64,000 bases of DNA from NCBI GenBank assembly GCA_009701885.1, contig WLJH01000002.1, forward strand, positions 124,001 through 188,000, written 5' to 3'. The position numbers and the translations under genes are program-made. This document shows positions 42,321 through 52,056 of this stretch, piece by piece. The notes beneath the pieces are model-generated. The model made no database searches and was not told the origin of the DNA. It saw nothing but the letters and a program-made list of their open reading frames with translations. This stretch comes from Actinomycetota bacterium (lineage in GTDB: Bacteria > Actinomycetota > Actinomycetes > Propionibacteriales > Nocardioidaceae). The number at the start of each line of letters is the position of its first letter. The first letter of the stretch is position 1.

Positions 42321-43117
42321 CCGCCTGGCTGCGCGAGCGGATGGTCCTCCTCCTGGGACTGGGCGTGCTCGCCTACACCTTCGTGCCGATCGCCGTCGTG
42401 GTGCTGATGAGCTTCAACGAGCCGGCGGCGCGCAACGTCTACTCCTTCGACGGCTTCACGCTGCACAACTGGGCCAACATCTGCGAGGACGCCGCCATGT
42501 GCGAGGCCCTCGGACTCTCGTTGCGGATCGGCTTCCTGGCCACGCTCGTGGCCACGGTCCTGGGCACCCTCGCGGGCTTCGCCCTGGTGCGCCACGACTT
42601 CGCCGGGCGCTCCTCGGCCAACCTGCTGATCTTCCTGCCGATGGCCGCGCCCGAGATCGTGCTGGGCTCCTCGCTGCTGACCCTCTTCGTGGCCGCCGGC
42701 GCCTCGGGCCTGCTGGGCTTCTGGACGATCCTCATCGCCCACATCATGTTCTGCCTGTCGTTCGTGGTCGTGACCGTGCGGTCGCGGCTGGCCGGGCTCG
42801 ACGACACCCTGGAGCAGGCGGCCGCCGACCTCTACGCGACGCCGGCCCAGACCTTCTGGCGCGTCACCTTCCCGCTGGTGCTGCCCGGCATCCTCGGCGC
42901 GGCGCTGCTGAGCTTCTCGCTCTCCTTCGACGACTTCATCATCACCAACCTCAACTCCGGCAACGAGACGACCTTCCCGATGTACGTCTGGGGTGCCTAC
43001 CGGGTCGGGGTCCCCATGCAGGTCAACGTGATCGGCACGATCATGCTGCTGTTCTCGCTGGCGGTGGTCGTCACCGGCGAGCTTGTGAGCCGGCGCCGGC
43101 GCCGGGCCCTGGTGTGA
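42317..43117 (+). CDS. potC: Polyamine-type ABC transporter permease, PotC class
   Basis: A 266-residue permease with about six transmembrane helices and the EAA loop EQAAADLYATPAQTFWRVTFPLVLPG. FDDFIITNLNSGNETTFPMYVWG is characteristic of PotC. GTG 42317 overlaps the potB stop; its own stop overlaps the start of the oxidoreductase gene (GTGA), so uptake and catabolism are translationally linked. Confidence 0.92.
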   Translation: MTAWLRERMVLLLGLGVLAYTFVPIAVVVLMSFNEPAARNVYSFDGFTLHNWANICEDAAMCEALGLSLRIGFLATLVATVLGTLAGFALVRHDFAGRSSANLLIFLPMAAPEIVLGSSLLTLFVAAGASGLLGFWTILIAHIMFCLSFVVVTVRSRLAGLDDTLEQAAADLYATPAQTFWRVTFPLVLPGILGAALLSFSLSFDDFIITNLNSGNETTFPMYVWGAYRVGVPMQVNVIGTIMLLFSLAVVVTGELVSRRRRRALV

Positions 43118-44538
43118 GGCGGACCCGGAGTGACGCGGCGGCACGGGCGCTTGCCGACGCGGCGCCGCGCACGGCCTGGCTCGACGACCCCGACCGGCCC
43201 GACCCGTTGCCCTCGCTCGTCGGGGACGTCGAGGTGGACCTGCTGGTCGTGGGCGGCGGCTACACCGGGCTCTGGGCCGCGCTCCTCGCCCGCGAGCGGC
43301 ACCCCGGGCGCTCGGTCGTGCTGGTCGAGGCCGGGGAGTGCGGCGGCCAGGCGTCGGGGCGCAACGGCGGCTTCGCCTCGGCCTCGCTGACCCACGGCTT
43401 CGCCCACGGCCTGGACCGCTGGCCCGAGGAGCTGGCCGAGCTCGACCGGCTTGGGGCCGAGAACCTCGCCGCCATCGGGGACGCCGTCGCCGCCCGCGGG
43501 ATCGACTGCGACTGGCGACCCACCGGCGAGCTCACCGTGGCCACCCGGCCGCACCACCTCGAGGAGCTCGAGGAGCTCGCCGCCGAGATGGGGCGCCGTG
43601 GCGCGGAGGTGGAGCTGCTCGACGAGGCAGCCGTCCGCGCGCGCATCGACTCGCCGTCGTACGTCGGGGGGATGCTGGACCGCCACGGCACGGCGCTCGT
43701 CGAGCCGGCCCGGCTGGCGTGGGGCCTGCGGCGGGCCTGCCTCGAGGACGGCGTGGCCATCCACGAGCAGACCCGGGCGGTCTCCCTGGAGCGGTCGGCC
43801 GGCGGCGTACGGATGGGGACGCGGGGGCCGGACGGGCCCGGCTCGGTGCGGGCCGCGCAGGTGGTGCTGGCGACCAACGCGTTCCCGTCGCTGCTGCGCC
43901 GGCTGCGGCTGATGACGGTGCCGGTCTACGACCACGTGCTCATGACCGAGCCGCTCTCGCCGGCGCAGAGGGCGGCGATCGGGTGGGAGGGGCGCGAGGG
44001 CGTGGGCGACGCGGCCAACCTCTTCCACTACTACCGCCTGACCCGCGACGACCGGATCCTGTGGGGCGGCTACGACGCGGTGCACCACTTCGGCGGCCGG
44101 ATCGACGCCTCGCTGGAGCAGCGCGACGCCACCCACGAGCTGCTGGCCGAGCACTTCCTGGAGACGTTCCCGCAGCTGGAGGGCATCCGCTTCACCCACC
44201 GCTGGGGCGGGGTGATCGACACCTGCACGCGCTTCGCCGCCTTCTTCGGTACGGCGCTGGGCGGCCGCGTCGGGTACGCGCTGGGCTACACCGGGCTCGG
44301 TGTCGCGGCCTCGCGCTTCGGCGCGCAGGTCGCCCTCGACCTGCTCGACGGCGCCGACACCGAGCGCACCCGGCTGCGGATGGTGCGCGAGCGGCCGCTG
44401 CCCTTCCCGCCCGAGCCGCTGCGCTCGGTCGGCATCAACCTGACCCGCTGGTCGCTGGCCAGCGCCGACCGGCACGGCGGCCGCCGCAACCTGTGGCTGC
44501 GCACGCTCGACCGGGCCGGCCTCGGCTTCGACTCCTGA
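43114..44538 (+). CDS. FAD-dependent amine oxidoreductase (DAO family, gamma-glutamylputrescine oxidase-like)
   Basis: A 474-residue flavoprotein: FAD-binding DLLVVGGGYTGLWAALLARE (GxGxxG at 47-52), ASGRNGGFASASL (typical of PuuB-like oxidases), and a C-terminal FAD-contact region RFTHRWGGVIDTCTRF with GYTGLGVA. The family oxidises amines or N-substituted amino acids to aldehydes plus H2O2. Coupling to potC by a 4-nt overlap and the aldehyde dehydrogenase that follows suggest a polyamine-derived substrate; that is inference. Confidence 0.85.
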   Translation: MRRTRSDAAARALADAAPRTAWLDDPDRPDPLPSLVGDVEVDLLVVGGGYTGLWAALLARERHPGRSVVLVEAGECGGQASGRNGGFASASLTHGFAHGLDRWPEELAELDRLGAENLAAIGDAVAARGIDCDWRPTGELTVATRPHHLEELEELAAEMGRRGAEVELLDEAAVRARIDSPSYVGGMLDRHGTALVEPARLAWGLRRACLEDGVAIHEQTRAVSLERSAGGVRMGTRGPDGPGSVRAAQVVLATNAFPSLLRRLRLMTVPVYDHVLMTEPLSPAQRAAIGWEGREGVGDAANLFHYYRLTRDDRILWGGYDAVHHFGGRIDASLEQRDATHELLAEHFLETFPQLEGIRFTHRWGGVIDTCTRFAAFFGTALGGRVGYALGYTGLGVAASRFGAQVALDLLDGADTERTRLRMVRERPLPFPPEPLRSVGINLTRWSLASADRHGGRRNLWLRTLDRAGLGFDS

Positions 44539-44581
44539 CCCCGTCCGACCCCACATCCATCCCAGAGCAGAGGACCCCATC

Positions 44582-46078
44582 GTGAGCACCCTGATCCCGC
44601 ACTGGCGCAGCGGCGAGCGCTGGCCCGGCGCCGCGGCCCGCGCCGGCGACGTGCACGATCCCGCGACGGGCCGGGTCGCCGCGCAGGTGTCGTTCGCCTC
44701 CGCCTCGGAGGTCGACGCGGTGGTGCGCGAGGCCCGCGCGGCGGGCCGGGAGTGGGCGGAGGCGTCGCTGACCCGGCGTACCTCGGTGCTGTTCGCGTTC
44801 CGCGAGGTCCTCGCCCGGCGGCGCGAGGAGGTCGCGGCGGCCATCACCGCCGAGCACGGCAAGGTCCTCGACGACGCGCTGGGGGAGGTGCAGCGGGGGC
44901 TGGAGGTCGCCGAGTTCGCGTGCGGCGCCCCGCACCTGCTCAAGGGCTCCTTCTCCGACGGGGTGTCGACCGGGGTCGACGTGCACTCGGTGCGCCAGGC
45001 CCTCGGCGTCGTGGCCGTCATCTCGCCGTTCAACTTCCCGGCGATGGTGCCGCTGTGGTTCGTGCCGGTGGCGATCGCCTGCGGCAACGCCGTGGTCCTC
45101 AAGCCGAGCGAGAAGGACCCGTCGGCGTCGCTGCTGCTGGCCGAGTGCTGGGCGGAGGCCGGCCTGCCGCCGGGCGTGCTCAACGTCGTGCACGGCGACA
45201 AGGAGGCGGTCGACGCGCTGCTGGAGCACCCGGAAGTCGCCGCGGTCTCGTTCGTCGGCTCCACGCCGATCGCCCGCTACGTCTACGAGAACGGCACCCG
45301 GCACGGCAAGCGGGTCCAGGCCCTCGGCGGCGCCAAGAACCACATGGTGGTGCTGCCCGACGCCGACCTCGACGAGGTGGCCGACGCCGCGGTCTCGGCG
45401 GGCTTCGGCTCGGCGGGGGAGCGGTGCATGGCGATCTCGGTCGTCGTCGCGGTCGACCCGGTGGGCGACGACCTGGTGCCGCGCATCGCCGAAAGGATGG
45501 CCGGCCTGCGCACGGGCGACGGGCGCCGCGGCTGCGACATGGGACCCCTGGTGACCGGTGAGCACCGCGACAAGGTCGCGTCGTACGTCGCGGCCGGGGT
45601 CGCCGCCGGCGCGACGCTGGTCGTGGACGGCCGCGAGGTGGTCCCGGACGGAGAGGCCGGCGGCTTCTGGCTGGGCCCGACGCTCTTCGACCACGTCGAG
45701 CCCGGGATGCCGGTCTACGACGAGGAGATCTTCGGGCCGGTGCTGTCGGTCGTCCGGGTGGCGTCGTACGACGAGGCGCTGGCGCTGGTCAACGCCAACC
45801 CCTACGGCAACGGCACCGCGATCTTCACCGGCGACGGCGGTGCGGCCCGGCGGTTCCAGCGCGAGGTGGAGGTCGGCATGGTCGGCGTCAACGTCCCCAT
45901 CCCGGTGCCGATGGCCTACTACTCTTTCGGCGGCTGGAAGGCCTCGCTCTTCGGCGACACCCACGCGCACGGGATGGAGGGCGTGCACTTCTTCACGCGG
46001 GGCAAGGTGGTCACCACCCGCTGGCCCGACCCGGCGTCCCGGCCCGGCATCGACCTGGGGTTCCCGCAGCACCGGTGA
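44582..46078 (+). CDS. mmsA: CoA-acylating methylmalonate-semialdehyde dehydrogenase-type enzyme
   Basis: A 498-residue aldehyde dehydrogenase with catalytic Cys282 in GSAGERCMAISV. MmsA-specific features are present: ISPFNFPAMVPLWFVP, the absence of the general-base Glu motif of ordinary ALDHs (ALGGAKNHMVV instead of LELGGKSP), and YYSFGGWKASLFGD near the C-terminus. MmsA converts methylmalonate or malonate semialdehyde to propionyl- or acetyl-CoA using NAD and CoA. Here it follows the amine oxidase after 43 nt. Whether it acts on malonate semialdehyde from beta-alanine/spermidine breakdown or on another semialdehyde is unknown. Confidence 0.88.
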   Translation: MSTLIPHWRSGERWPGAAARAGDVHDPATGRVAAQVSFASASEVDAVVREARAAGREWAEASLTRRTSVLFAFREVLARRREEVAAAITAEHGKVLDDALGEVQRGLEVAEFACGAPHLLKGSFSDGVSTGVDVHSVRQALGVVAVISPFNFPAMVPLWFVPVAIACGNAVVLKPSEKDPSASLLLAECWAEAGLPPGVLNVVHGDKEAVDALLEHPEVAAVSFVGSTPIARYVYENGTRHGKRVQALGGAKNHMVVLPDADLDEVADAAVSAGFGSAGERCMAISVVVAVDPVGDDLVPRIAERMAGLRTGDGRRGCDMGPLVTGEHRDKVASYVAAGVAAGATLVVDGREVVPDGEAGGFWLGPTLFDHVEPGMPVYDEEIFGPVLSVVRVASYDEALALVNANPYGNGTAIFTGDGGAARRFQREVEVGMVGVNVPIPVPMAYYSFGGWKASLFGDTHAHGMEGVHFFTRGKVVTTRWPDPASRPGIDLGFPQHR

Positions 46079-46199
46079 GGGTCGGGTGCCCGCTGCCCAC
46101 CCGGAGACGCCAGGCGCCGCGCGCCTCGTTCGCGGCGAGGTGACGCGGTCCGTCGGAGCCGACGAGCCCGGCGTCGCGCGGGGGCAGCGTCGTGGGGCG

Positions 46200-46604
46200 T
46201 TAAGTGAGCGGCCGTGCTCCGGCCGCCCGGTCTCGCGATGTCGTCGACCCCGTGCCGGCTTCCACGGACGAGAGCGCACGCGCCACCGCGGAGCCGCGGG
46301 GGGACAGCGCGAGGACGGTGCGGCGACGGTCGTCGGGGTCGATGCGTCGGACCACCAGGGCGCGCTCGACGAGGCGATCCACATGCCTCGTCAGGCTGGC
46401 AGCGGGCACGACGGCCGTGGCGGCGAGCAGGGTCATGCTGGTTCCCGGGTGCTCGTCGAGGACAGCCAGGATCCGCCAGTGCTCCGGCAGCAGCTGGTGC
46501 TCGGTCAGCAGGGGCTGCAGGCGCGCGAGCACCTCCGCCTCCTGCTGCCGCAACGACACGAGGAGACTCGTCGAGGACGGAGGAGCGTTCTCACGGGAGT
46601 CCAT
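46200..46604 (-). CDS. MarR family transcriptional regulator
   Basis: A 134-residue winged-helix regulator: HWRILAVLDEHPGTSMTLLAA, recognition-helix region VVPAASLTRHVDRLVERALV and wing RRIDPDDRRRTVLALSPRG, all typical of MarR. The ATG complementary to 46602-46604 has GAGAGGGA just upstream; an in-frame GTG at 46634 is possible. It is divergent from the receptor-like gene at 46756 with a 151-nt gap and may regulate it. No ligand prediction. Confidence 0.87.
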   Translation of the reverse strand: MDSRENAPPSSTSLLVSLRQQEAEVLARLQPLLTEHQLLPEHWRILAVLDEHPGTSMTLLAATAVVPAASLTRHVDRLVERALVVRRIDPDDRRRTVLALSPRGSAVARALSSVEAGTGSTTSRDRAAGARPLT

Positions 46605-46755
46605 GACGATCCCTCTCGAGGTGGTCTCGGTCACGTGCGGGCGCCAGACGGGACAGGCGCGTCATATCGTAGGCAAGCCGTACCACCCGGTCGGTCCCGT
46701 GCGGCTCCCGTCGTCGTGAGCCGGGCACCGACCCGTCGCCCGAGCGGAGGTCCCC

Positions 46756-47823
46756 GTGACCCGATCCGATGTCGTCTCGGTCGCCTTCGTCGTCCCCCTC
46801 CAGGGACCGACCGGCATCTACGGACCCTCGTGCCTCGCGTGCGGTGAGCTGGCGGCCGAGCAGCTCAACGCCCGGTCGGGGCTCGGTGGTCGCCAGGTGG
46901 AGCTCGTGGTCGTGGATGCGGGGCGTGATCCGTGGGTGGTGGCCGAGGACGTCCGGCGCCTCGTCGACAGCGGCCGGGTGCAGGCGGTGGCCGGCTGGCA
47001 CATCTCCGCCGTCCGGCAAGCCGTGACACGCGCCGTGGGCGGGCGCGTCGTCTACGCCTTCGCCGCCATGCACGAGGGAGGGGACGAGACCCCCGGGGTG
47101 TTCATGCTCGGCGAGCGCCCGCTGAACCAGCTGCTCCCGGCAGCCCACTGGATGCGCGAGGAGCTGTCGGTGGGTCGGTGGGCGATCGTCGGGAACGACT
47201 ACGTCTTTCCCCGGGTCACCGGGGCGACGGCACGCATGGCCCTGGAGGACACGCCGTCGGAGGTGGTCAGCGAGACCTACGTCCCGTTGGGCACCACCGA
47301 CTTCCGCGACGTCATCGGTCTGCTGTCGCGCGATCCGGTCGACGGCGTGATCATGCTCCTGATGGGCCAAGACGCCGTCCACTTCAACCGACAGTTCGCC
47401 CGGGCCGGCCTGGCGGCTGCGCTCCCGCGGCTCAGCCCCGCGGTCGAGGAGAACACCCTGCTGGCCAGCGGGGCGGAGGCCAACGAGGGCCTGTACGCCG
47501 CAGCGGCGTACTTCGACGCTCTCGCGACCGCGGAGAGCGCAGAGCTGGCGCGGGCCTACTACGCGAGGTGGGGTCGGTGGGCGCCGGCGCTCAACGCAGT
47601 GGGTGAGTCCTGCTACGAGGCGATCCTGTTCCTCGCTCAGGTGGTGGACGTGTGTGGGTCGCTCGATGTCGACCGGGTGCGGGGGATGGAGACCGGACAG
47701 TTCTGGCAGAGCCCCCGCGGGCTGGTGCGCCTGGCCGGCAACCTGGTCGACCAGGACGTCTACCTCGCCCGCGCGGTCGGGCTGGAGTTCCAGGTGGCCG
47801 ACCAGATCGCTCGCGCGCACTAG
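46756..47823 (+). CDS. Cytosolic AmiC/UrtA-like ligand-binding protein (putative urea/amide receptor)
   Basis: A 355-residue type I periplasmic-binding-fold protein without signal peptide or lipobox: it begins directly with the first beta-strand VVSVAFVVPLQGPTGIYGPS. It resembles UrtA in this window (GNDYVFPRVTG against GSDYVFPRTAN; SETYVPLGTTDF against GEEYVPLDDDDW) and the AmiC/FmdD class. AmiC is a cytoplasmic amide sensor controlling AmiR. No AmiR-type antiterminator is encoded nearby. GTG 46756 follows GCGGAGG. It is convergent with ureD, sharing a CTAG in which both stop codons lie. Confidence 0.75.
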   Translation: MTRSDVVSVAFVVPLQGPTGIYGPSCLACGELAAEQLNARSGLGGRQVELVVVDAGRDPWVVAEDVRRLVDSGRVQAVAGWHISAVRQAVTRAVGGRVVYAFAAMHEGGDETPGVFMLGERPLNQLLPAAHWMREELSVGRWAIVGNDYVFPRVTGATARMALEDTPSEVVSETYVPLGTTDFRDVIGLLSRDPVDGVIMLLMGQDAVHFNRQFARAGLAAALPRLSPAVEENTLLASGAEANEGLYAAAAYFDALATAESAELARAYYARWGRWAPALNAVGESCYEAILFLAQVVDVCGSLDVDRVRGMETGQFWQSPRGLVRLAGNLVDQDVYLARAVGLEFQVADQIARAH

Positions 47824-48581
47824 TCGCTCCCGGTGAGTGCGGCGCGGCTGGCCAGGGTCCACGCGTCCTCGAGCCGGGTCTGGTGTGCCTGGTGCGCGTA
47901 CGTGCGCCACAGGGTGGCGCCGGCTCGGGCCAGGTCGAAGCGGTCCACGTCCACCCCGTCCGTCGCCTCCTCGGTGCCGAGCGAGAGCACGCTGGCCAGG
48001 ACCCGGTGCCGCCCGAGCAGCGTGGGCGCCGAGCCCGGACCGAGGTCGAGGTCCTCGACCAGCACCGGCCGGCGGTCGCGGCGCACGTCGGCGCGCAGCC
48101 GCACCCGGCCAGGCCGCTCGGCGTGCCGACCGAGCACGACGACCTCGCGCAGGGCGACCCGCGCGCCCTCGGCGTACCGGATGCGCGTGCGCCGGTCGAC
48201 CTGGGCTCCCTCAGCGACCACGAAGGGCTCGCCGGCCCAGCTGAGCCGGGCGCCGGCCCCGACCCTGACCGCGACGTCCCAGGAGGCGCGGCCCCCGTGC
48301 ATGTCGTAGGCCACCGTCCCTCCCGGCTCGACGACCTCGAGCGTGACGCCGGGGTCGACGGTCAGGTCGAGTTCGATCGCGTCGCCGGCTAGCAGCAGCG
48401 CTCCCTCCGGCAGGAGGCAGACCCGCGCCCGGTGGGCGTCGTGGTGGGTGATGACCGGTCGGATCGTCGGCACCGTCGGGTCGCTCCCGATCACCGACGA
48501 GCGCACCACGCAGCGCCCTCCCCCCTCGCCGGGGGAGACCCTGAGTCGGGTGCGGCCGAGGCGCTCAGTGGTGGTGGGCAC
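47820..48581 (-). CDS. ureD: Urease accessory protein UreD
   Basis: UreD is the scaffold that links UreF-UreG to apo-urease during nickel insertion. The 253-residue protein has the beta-rich UreD pattern: [41 protein letters not shown] and [12 protein letters not shown]. UreD proteins diverge widely; position after ureG is decisive. Its start overlaps the ureG end by 17 nt. It is the last gene of the urt-ure run. Confidence 0.88.
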   Translation of the reverse strand: MPTTTERLGRTRLRVSPGEGGGRCVVRSSVIGSDPTVPTIRPVITHHDAHRARVCLLPEGALLLAGDAIELDLTVDPGVTLEVVEPGGTVAYDMHGGRASWDVAVRVGAGARLSWAGEPFVVAEGAQVDRRTRIRYAEGARVALREVVVLGRHAERPGRVRLRADVRRDRRPVLVEDLDLGPGSAPTLLGRHRVLASVLSLGTEEATDGVDVDRFDLARAGATLWRTYAHQAHQTRLEDAWTLASRAALTGSD

Positions 48582-49302
48582 CGACCGGCTCGTCCTCGTG
48601 GGTGTGGTCGTGGCCGTGGCTGTGGCTGGCCATGGGCCCGGGGTCGGAGGGCACGAGGTCCCCGGCCAGGTAGCTGCTGCGGCGTCCCTCGAGCCAGGTG
48701 AGCAGCTGGTCGATGCTGTCCCGGTCGGTGCGGGAGAGCCCGATCACGGGGCGCTCGCCGCGGGCCAGCCGGGCATCGGCCAGCATCCGGGGGACTTCGA
48801 CGCCGACGTGCGGTCCGAGGTCGGTCTTGTTGACGACGAGGAGATCGGCCCGCTCGATGCCGGGGCCGCCCTTGCGGGCGACGTCGCCTCCTCCGGCGAC
48901 GTCCAGGACGAAGACCTGCACGTCGACGAGCGCGGGGCTGAAGGTCGCGGTGAGGTTGTCACCACCGGACTCGATGAGGACGAGGTCGAGCCGGTGGCGG
49001 TAGTCCTCCTCCAGCTCCTCGATGGCCAGCGTGTTGGCAGTGATGTCGTCGCGGATGGCGGTGTGGGGACACGCACCGGTCTCGACCGCTCGGATCCGGT
49101 CGACCTCCAGGACCCCCGAGGCGCGCAGGAAGCGCGCGTCCTCGTCGGTGTAGATGTCGTTGGTCACCACCCCGACCTCAAGCCGGCCGGACAGCTCTCG
49201 GCACAGCAGCGCGATGAGGGAGCTCTTGCCGGTGCCGACGGGACCGCAGACCCCGAGGCGCAGGGCGCGGCGGGGCGCGTGGGCGGACGGGAACTCAGGC
49301 AT
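48565..49302 (-). CDS. ureG: Urease accessory GTPase UreG with C-terminal His-rich tail
   Basis: UreG is the SIMIBI GTPase that delivers Ni to urease. The 245-residue protein has the P-loop GPVGTGKSS (20-28), the Ni-binding CPH motif in [27 protein letters not shown] and [12 protein letters not shown]. The last 20 residues (226-245) contain 8 His ([20 protein letters not shown]), a probable nickel-storage tail. No ureE is present, so this tail may replace its function; that is inference. Confidence 0.95.
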   Translation of the reverse strand: MPEFPSAHAPRRALRLGVCGPVGTGKSSLIALLCRELSGRLEVGVVTNDIYTDEDARFLRASGVLEVDRIRAVETGACPHTAIRDDITANTLAIEELEEDYRHRLDLVLIESGGDNLTATFSPALVDVQVFVLDVAGGGDVARKGGPGIERADLLVVNKTDLGPHVGVEVPRMLADARLARGERPVIGLSRTDRDSIDQLLTWLEGRRSSYLAGDLVPSDPGPMASHSHGHDHTHEDEPVGAHHH

Positions 49303-49957
49303 GGAACAACCTCCTGCTGGTGACGGCGTGGGCCTGCGCCCACGCCTCGATGAGCGGGCTCCCCGGGGCGGGGAGGTCGTCGACGTCGGTGAGGTGGGAC
49401 ACCGAGGCGGTCAGCGCCTCGACGTCGGGCAGCAGCGCCGCGACCCACCCGGTCACGACGGTCGGGTCCAGCGGCAGCAGCTTGAGCGAGGCCGCGCAGA
49501 CGGTCTGCACGTCGTCGTACCCGACGAGTCGTGCCAACCCTGCGGCATCCAGCTCCAGGGACGCCGCCACCGCGCCGAGCACCAGCGCGCGCGGCGGAGC
49601 AGGCGGCAGGGCGTCGAGCGCGACGGCACCTGGCCAGGTCCGGCGGGCCAGCCGCAGGAGCGCGCGTCCCTGGCGGCGCGACGCCTCCCGGAGGGGTGCG
49701 CTGGGGCTGCGTGCCTCCCACGCCTCCTCGAGGTCCTCCAGGTCCGCGGCCCCGCGCCCGAGGACCAGGTGGCGGGCGACCACGGCCGCGGCCGCCTCGA
49801 CGGTGGTGACGGTGCGCAGGCGGCTGCGCGCGTACGCCGGGACGCCGTCGGCGCCCAACCCGTCCCGCACGGCAGGCTCGAGGGTGCCGGACTGGGTGTG
49901 GCCGGCGACCGGCAGCCGTGCGTCGGCGAGGAGCATGAGGACCAGGTCGCGGTGCAC
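49295..49957 (-). CDS. ureF: Urease accessory protein UreF
   Basis: UreF forms the UreD-UreF-UreG complex and regulates the GTPase. The 220-residue all-helical protein has [19 protein letters not shown] at the N-terminus and [43 protein letters not shown] in the core, where other UreF proteins have similar helices. It starts 6 nt after ureC and overlaps ureG by 8 nt. Confidence 0.9.
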   Translation of the reverse strand: MHRDLVLMLLADARLPVAGHTQSGTLEPAVRDGLGADGVPAYARSRLRTVTTVEAAAAVVARHLVLGRGAADLEDLEEAWEARSPSAPLREASRRQGRALLRLARRTWPGAVALDALPPAPPRALVLGAVAASLELDAAGLARLVGYDDVQTVCAASLKLLPLDPTVVTGWVAALLPDVEALTASVSHLTDVDDLPAPGSPLIEAWAQAHAVTSRRLFHA

Positions 49958-49963
49958 GGCGCC

Positions 49964-51670
49964 TCAGAACAGGCAGTAGAGCTGGGCCAGGGGCACCTCG
50001 GTGGCCGGAGCTGGCTCGATCCGCTCGCCGTCCACGTCGATGGTGAAGGTCTCGGGATCGATCTCGATCCGTGGCAGGGCACTGTTGTGGATCATCTGCG
50101 CCTTGCCCACCTCGCGCGTCGGGTGCAGGCCGAGCAGGTCACGGCGCAGGCCGAGCCGCTCCTCGAGCCCGTCCTCCAGGGCCGCGGGGGAGACGAACGT
50201 GACCGCGTGCGCGCTGCCGTCGGCGACGAGCGTCGGGCGCATCAGCACCGGCTGCGGCGTGGGGATGGAGGCGTTGGGATCCCCGAGCGCGCCCCACACC
50301 AGCGCCCCGGCCTTCATGACGACGTCGGGGCGGAGGCCGAAGAACCGCGGGTCCCACAGCACGAGGTCGGCCATCTTGCCCGGCTCGACGGACCCGACCT
50401 CGTGGTCGATGCCGTGGGCGATGGCCGGGTTGATCGTGTACTTGGCGACGTACCGCAGGGCGCGCGCGTTGTCCGCGGGCCCGGCGGCCAGGTCGCCGTG
50501 GCGACCGAACCGGTGCTTCATCACGTGCGCCACCTGCCAGGTGCGGCACACCACCTCGCCGATCCGGCCCATGGCCTGGGCGTCGGACGAGGTGATGCTC
50601 AGTGCCCCCAGGTCGTGCAACAGGTCCTCGGCGGCGATCGTCGTGGCTCGGATGCGGGACTCGGCGAAGGCGAGGTCCTCGGGGACCGCCGGGTTGAGGT
50701 GGTGGCAGACCATCAGCATGTCGAGGTGCTCTGCGACGGTGTTGACCGTGTGCGGCAGCGTGGGGTTCGTCGAGCCCGGGATGACGTGCGGCAGGGAGGC
50801 CACGGTGAGGATGTCGGGGGCGTGCCCGCCCCCCGCCCCCTCGGTGTGGAAGGCGTGGATGGAGCGGCCCGCGATGGCGCCGATGGTGGAGTCGACGTAC
50901 CCGACCTCGTTGAGGCTGTCGGAGTGCAGGGCGACCTGCAACCCGAACTCGTCGGCGGCGCGGAGGGCGGCGTCGATGGCCGCCGGTGTCGAGCCCCAGT
51001 CCTCGTGCACCTTGTAGCCGGCGGCCCCGGCGAGCGCCTGCTCGGCCAGGCCGCCCGCGCTCACGGTGTTGCCCTTGCCCAAGAGCAGGATGTTGAGGGG
51101 GACGTCGTCGAGGGCCCGGTGCACGGTGGCGAGGTGCCAGGCGCCGGGGGTGACGGTGGTGGCCTTCGACCCCTCGGACGGCCCGGTGCCTCCCCCGACG
51201 ACCGTGGTGACCCCGGTGGCCAGCGCCTCGACGAGCTGCGAGCGCGAGATGAGGTGGACGTGGGAGTCGATCGCCCCCGCGGTGAGGATCCGGCGCTCGC
51301 CCGAGATGACGTCGGTCCCGGGGCCGATGACGAGGTCGGGGTGGACGCCGTCGGCGATGTCGGGGTTGCCGGAGCGACCGAGGGCGACGATGCGCCCGCG
51401 GCGGATGCCGACGTCGGCCACGAAGATCCCGGTGTGGTCCAGCACGACGGCGTTGGTGATGACGGTGTCCAAGGCCCCGTCCGCGGAGGTGGTCGACGAC
51501 TGGGCCATCGACTCGCGGATGGACTTGCCGCCGCCGAAGACGGCCTCCTCGCCACCGATGGTGAGGTCGTGCTCGACCTCGATCCACAGGTCGGTGTCAC
51601 CGAGGCGCACCTGGTCGCCCACGGTCGGGCCGTAGAGCGCGGCGTACTGCTCGCGCGGGATGTCCACCAC
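49964..51670 (-). CDS. ureC: Urease subunit alpha
   Basis: The nickel-containing catalytic subunit of urease. With GTG at 51670 the protein has 568 residues, the normal length. Active-site residues are all visible: His137 and His139 (DSHVHLIS), carbamylated Lys220 (YKVHEDWG), the His in ALHSDSLNE, His in [15 protein letters not shown], flap Cys322 (MVCHHLN) and Asp363 ([14 protein letters not shown]). Alignment of the start [19 protein letters not shown] with other UreC proteins supports the first of two adjacent GTG codons. It begins one base after the ureB stop. Confidence 0.97.
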   Translation of the reverse strand: MVDIPREQYAALYGPTVGDQVRLGDTDLWIEVEHDLTIGGEEAVFGGGKSIRESMAQSSTTSADGALDTVITNAVVLDHTGIFVADVGIRRGRIVALGRSGNPDIADGVHPDLVIGPGTDVISGERRILTAGAIDSHVHLISRSQLVEALATGVTTVVGGGTGPSEGSKATTVTPGAWHLATVHRALDDVPLNILLLGKGNTVSAGGLAEQALAGAAGYKVHEDWGSTPAAIDAALRAADEFGLQVALHSDSLNEVGYVDSTIGAIAGRSIHAFHTEGAGGGHAPDILTVASLPHVIPGSTNPTLPHTVNTVAEHLDMLMVCHHLNPAVPEDLAFAESRIRATTIAAEDLLHDLGALSITSSDAQAMGRIGEVVCRTWQVAHVMKHRFGRHGDLAAGPADNARALRYVAKYTINPAIAHGIDHEVGSVEPGKMADLVLWDPRFFGLRPDVVMKAGALVWGALGDPNASIPTPQPVLMRPTLVADGSAHAVTFVSPAALEDGLEERLGLRRDLLGLHPTREVGKAQMIHNSALPRIEIDPETFTIDVDGERIEPAPATEVPLAQLYCLF

Positions 51671-51671
51671 G

Positions 51672-52016
51672 TCAGCCGTCCCCCTCGCTCGTCGCCGAGC
51701 GTCGGATCCGGATGCCGGGCACCGACCGGGCACCGCGCATCGCGACGGCGTCGACCTGCCGCGAGGCGCCCGGCTCGAACCGGCGCGAGGTGCCGGAGGG
51801 GATGTCGAGTCGGAAGCCGCGGGCGGCGTCGCGATCGAGGTCGAGGGCGTCGTTGACGTCGGCGAGGTGGACGTGCGAGCCGATCTGCACGGGCCGGTCA
51901 CCGGTGTTGGTGAGCACCAGGGTCAGGCGCTCCCCGCTCGTCCGGTCGCCGTTGAGGGTGACCGTCCCTGGGGCGACCCGGATCGCGCCGGGTCCCTGGT
52001 CGCTGCTGCCGCTCAC
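51672..52016 (-). CDS. ureB: Urease subunit beta
   Basis: Structural beta subunit, 114 residues, separate from UreA and UreC as in most bacteria. [27 protein letters not shown] and [17 protein letters not shown] are diagnostic. It lies between ureA (40-nt gap) and ureC (1-nt gap). Confidence 0.96.
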   Translation of the reverse strand: MSGSSDQGPGAIRVAPGTVTLNGDRTSGERLTLVLTNTGDRPVQIGSHVHLADVNDALDLDRDAARGFRLDIPSGTSRRFEPGASRQVDAVAMRGARSVPGIRIRRSATSEGDG

Positions 52017-52056
52017 GGCACGTCCTCCGCTCTCTGCTCTGCTGGGGGCACGGGGG

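Noticed and set aside
46605..46755. Clear MarR operator between the divergent genes
   Set aside because: I looked for a convincing inverted repeat in this gap and found only short, imperfect ones, so no operator is listed.
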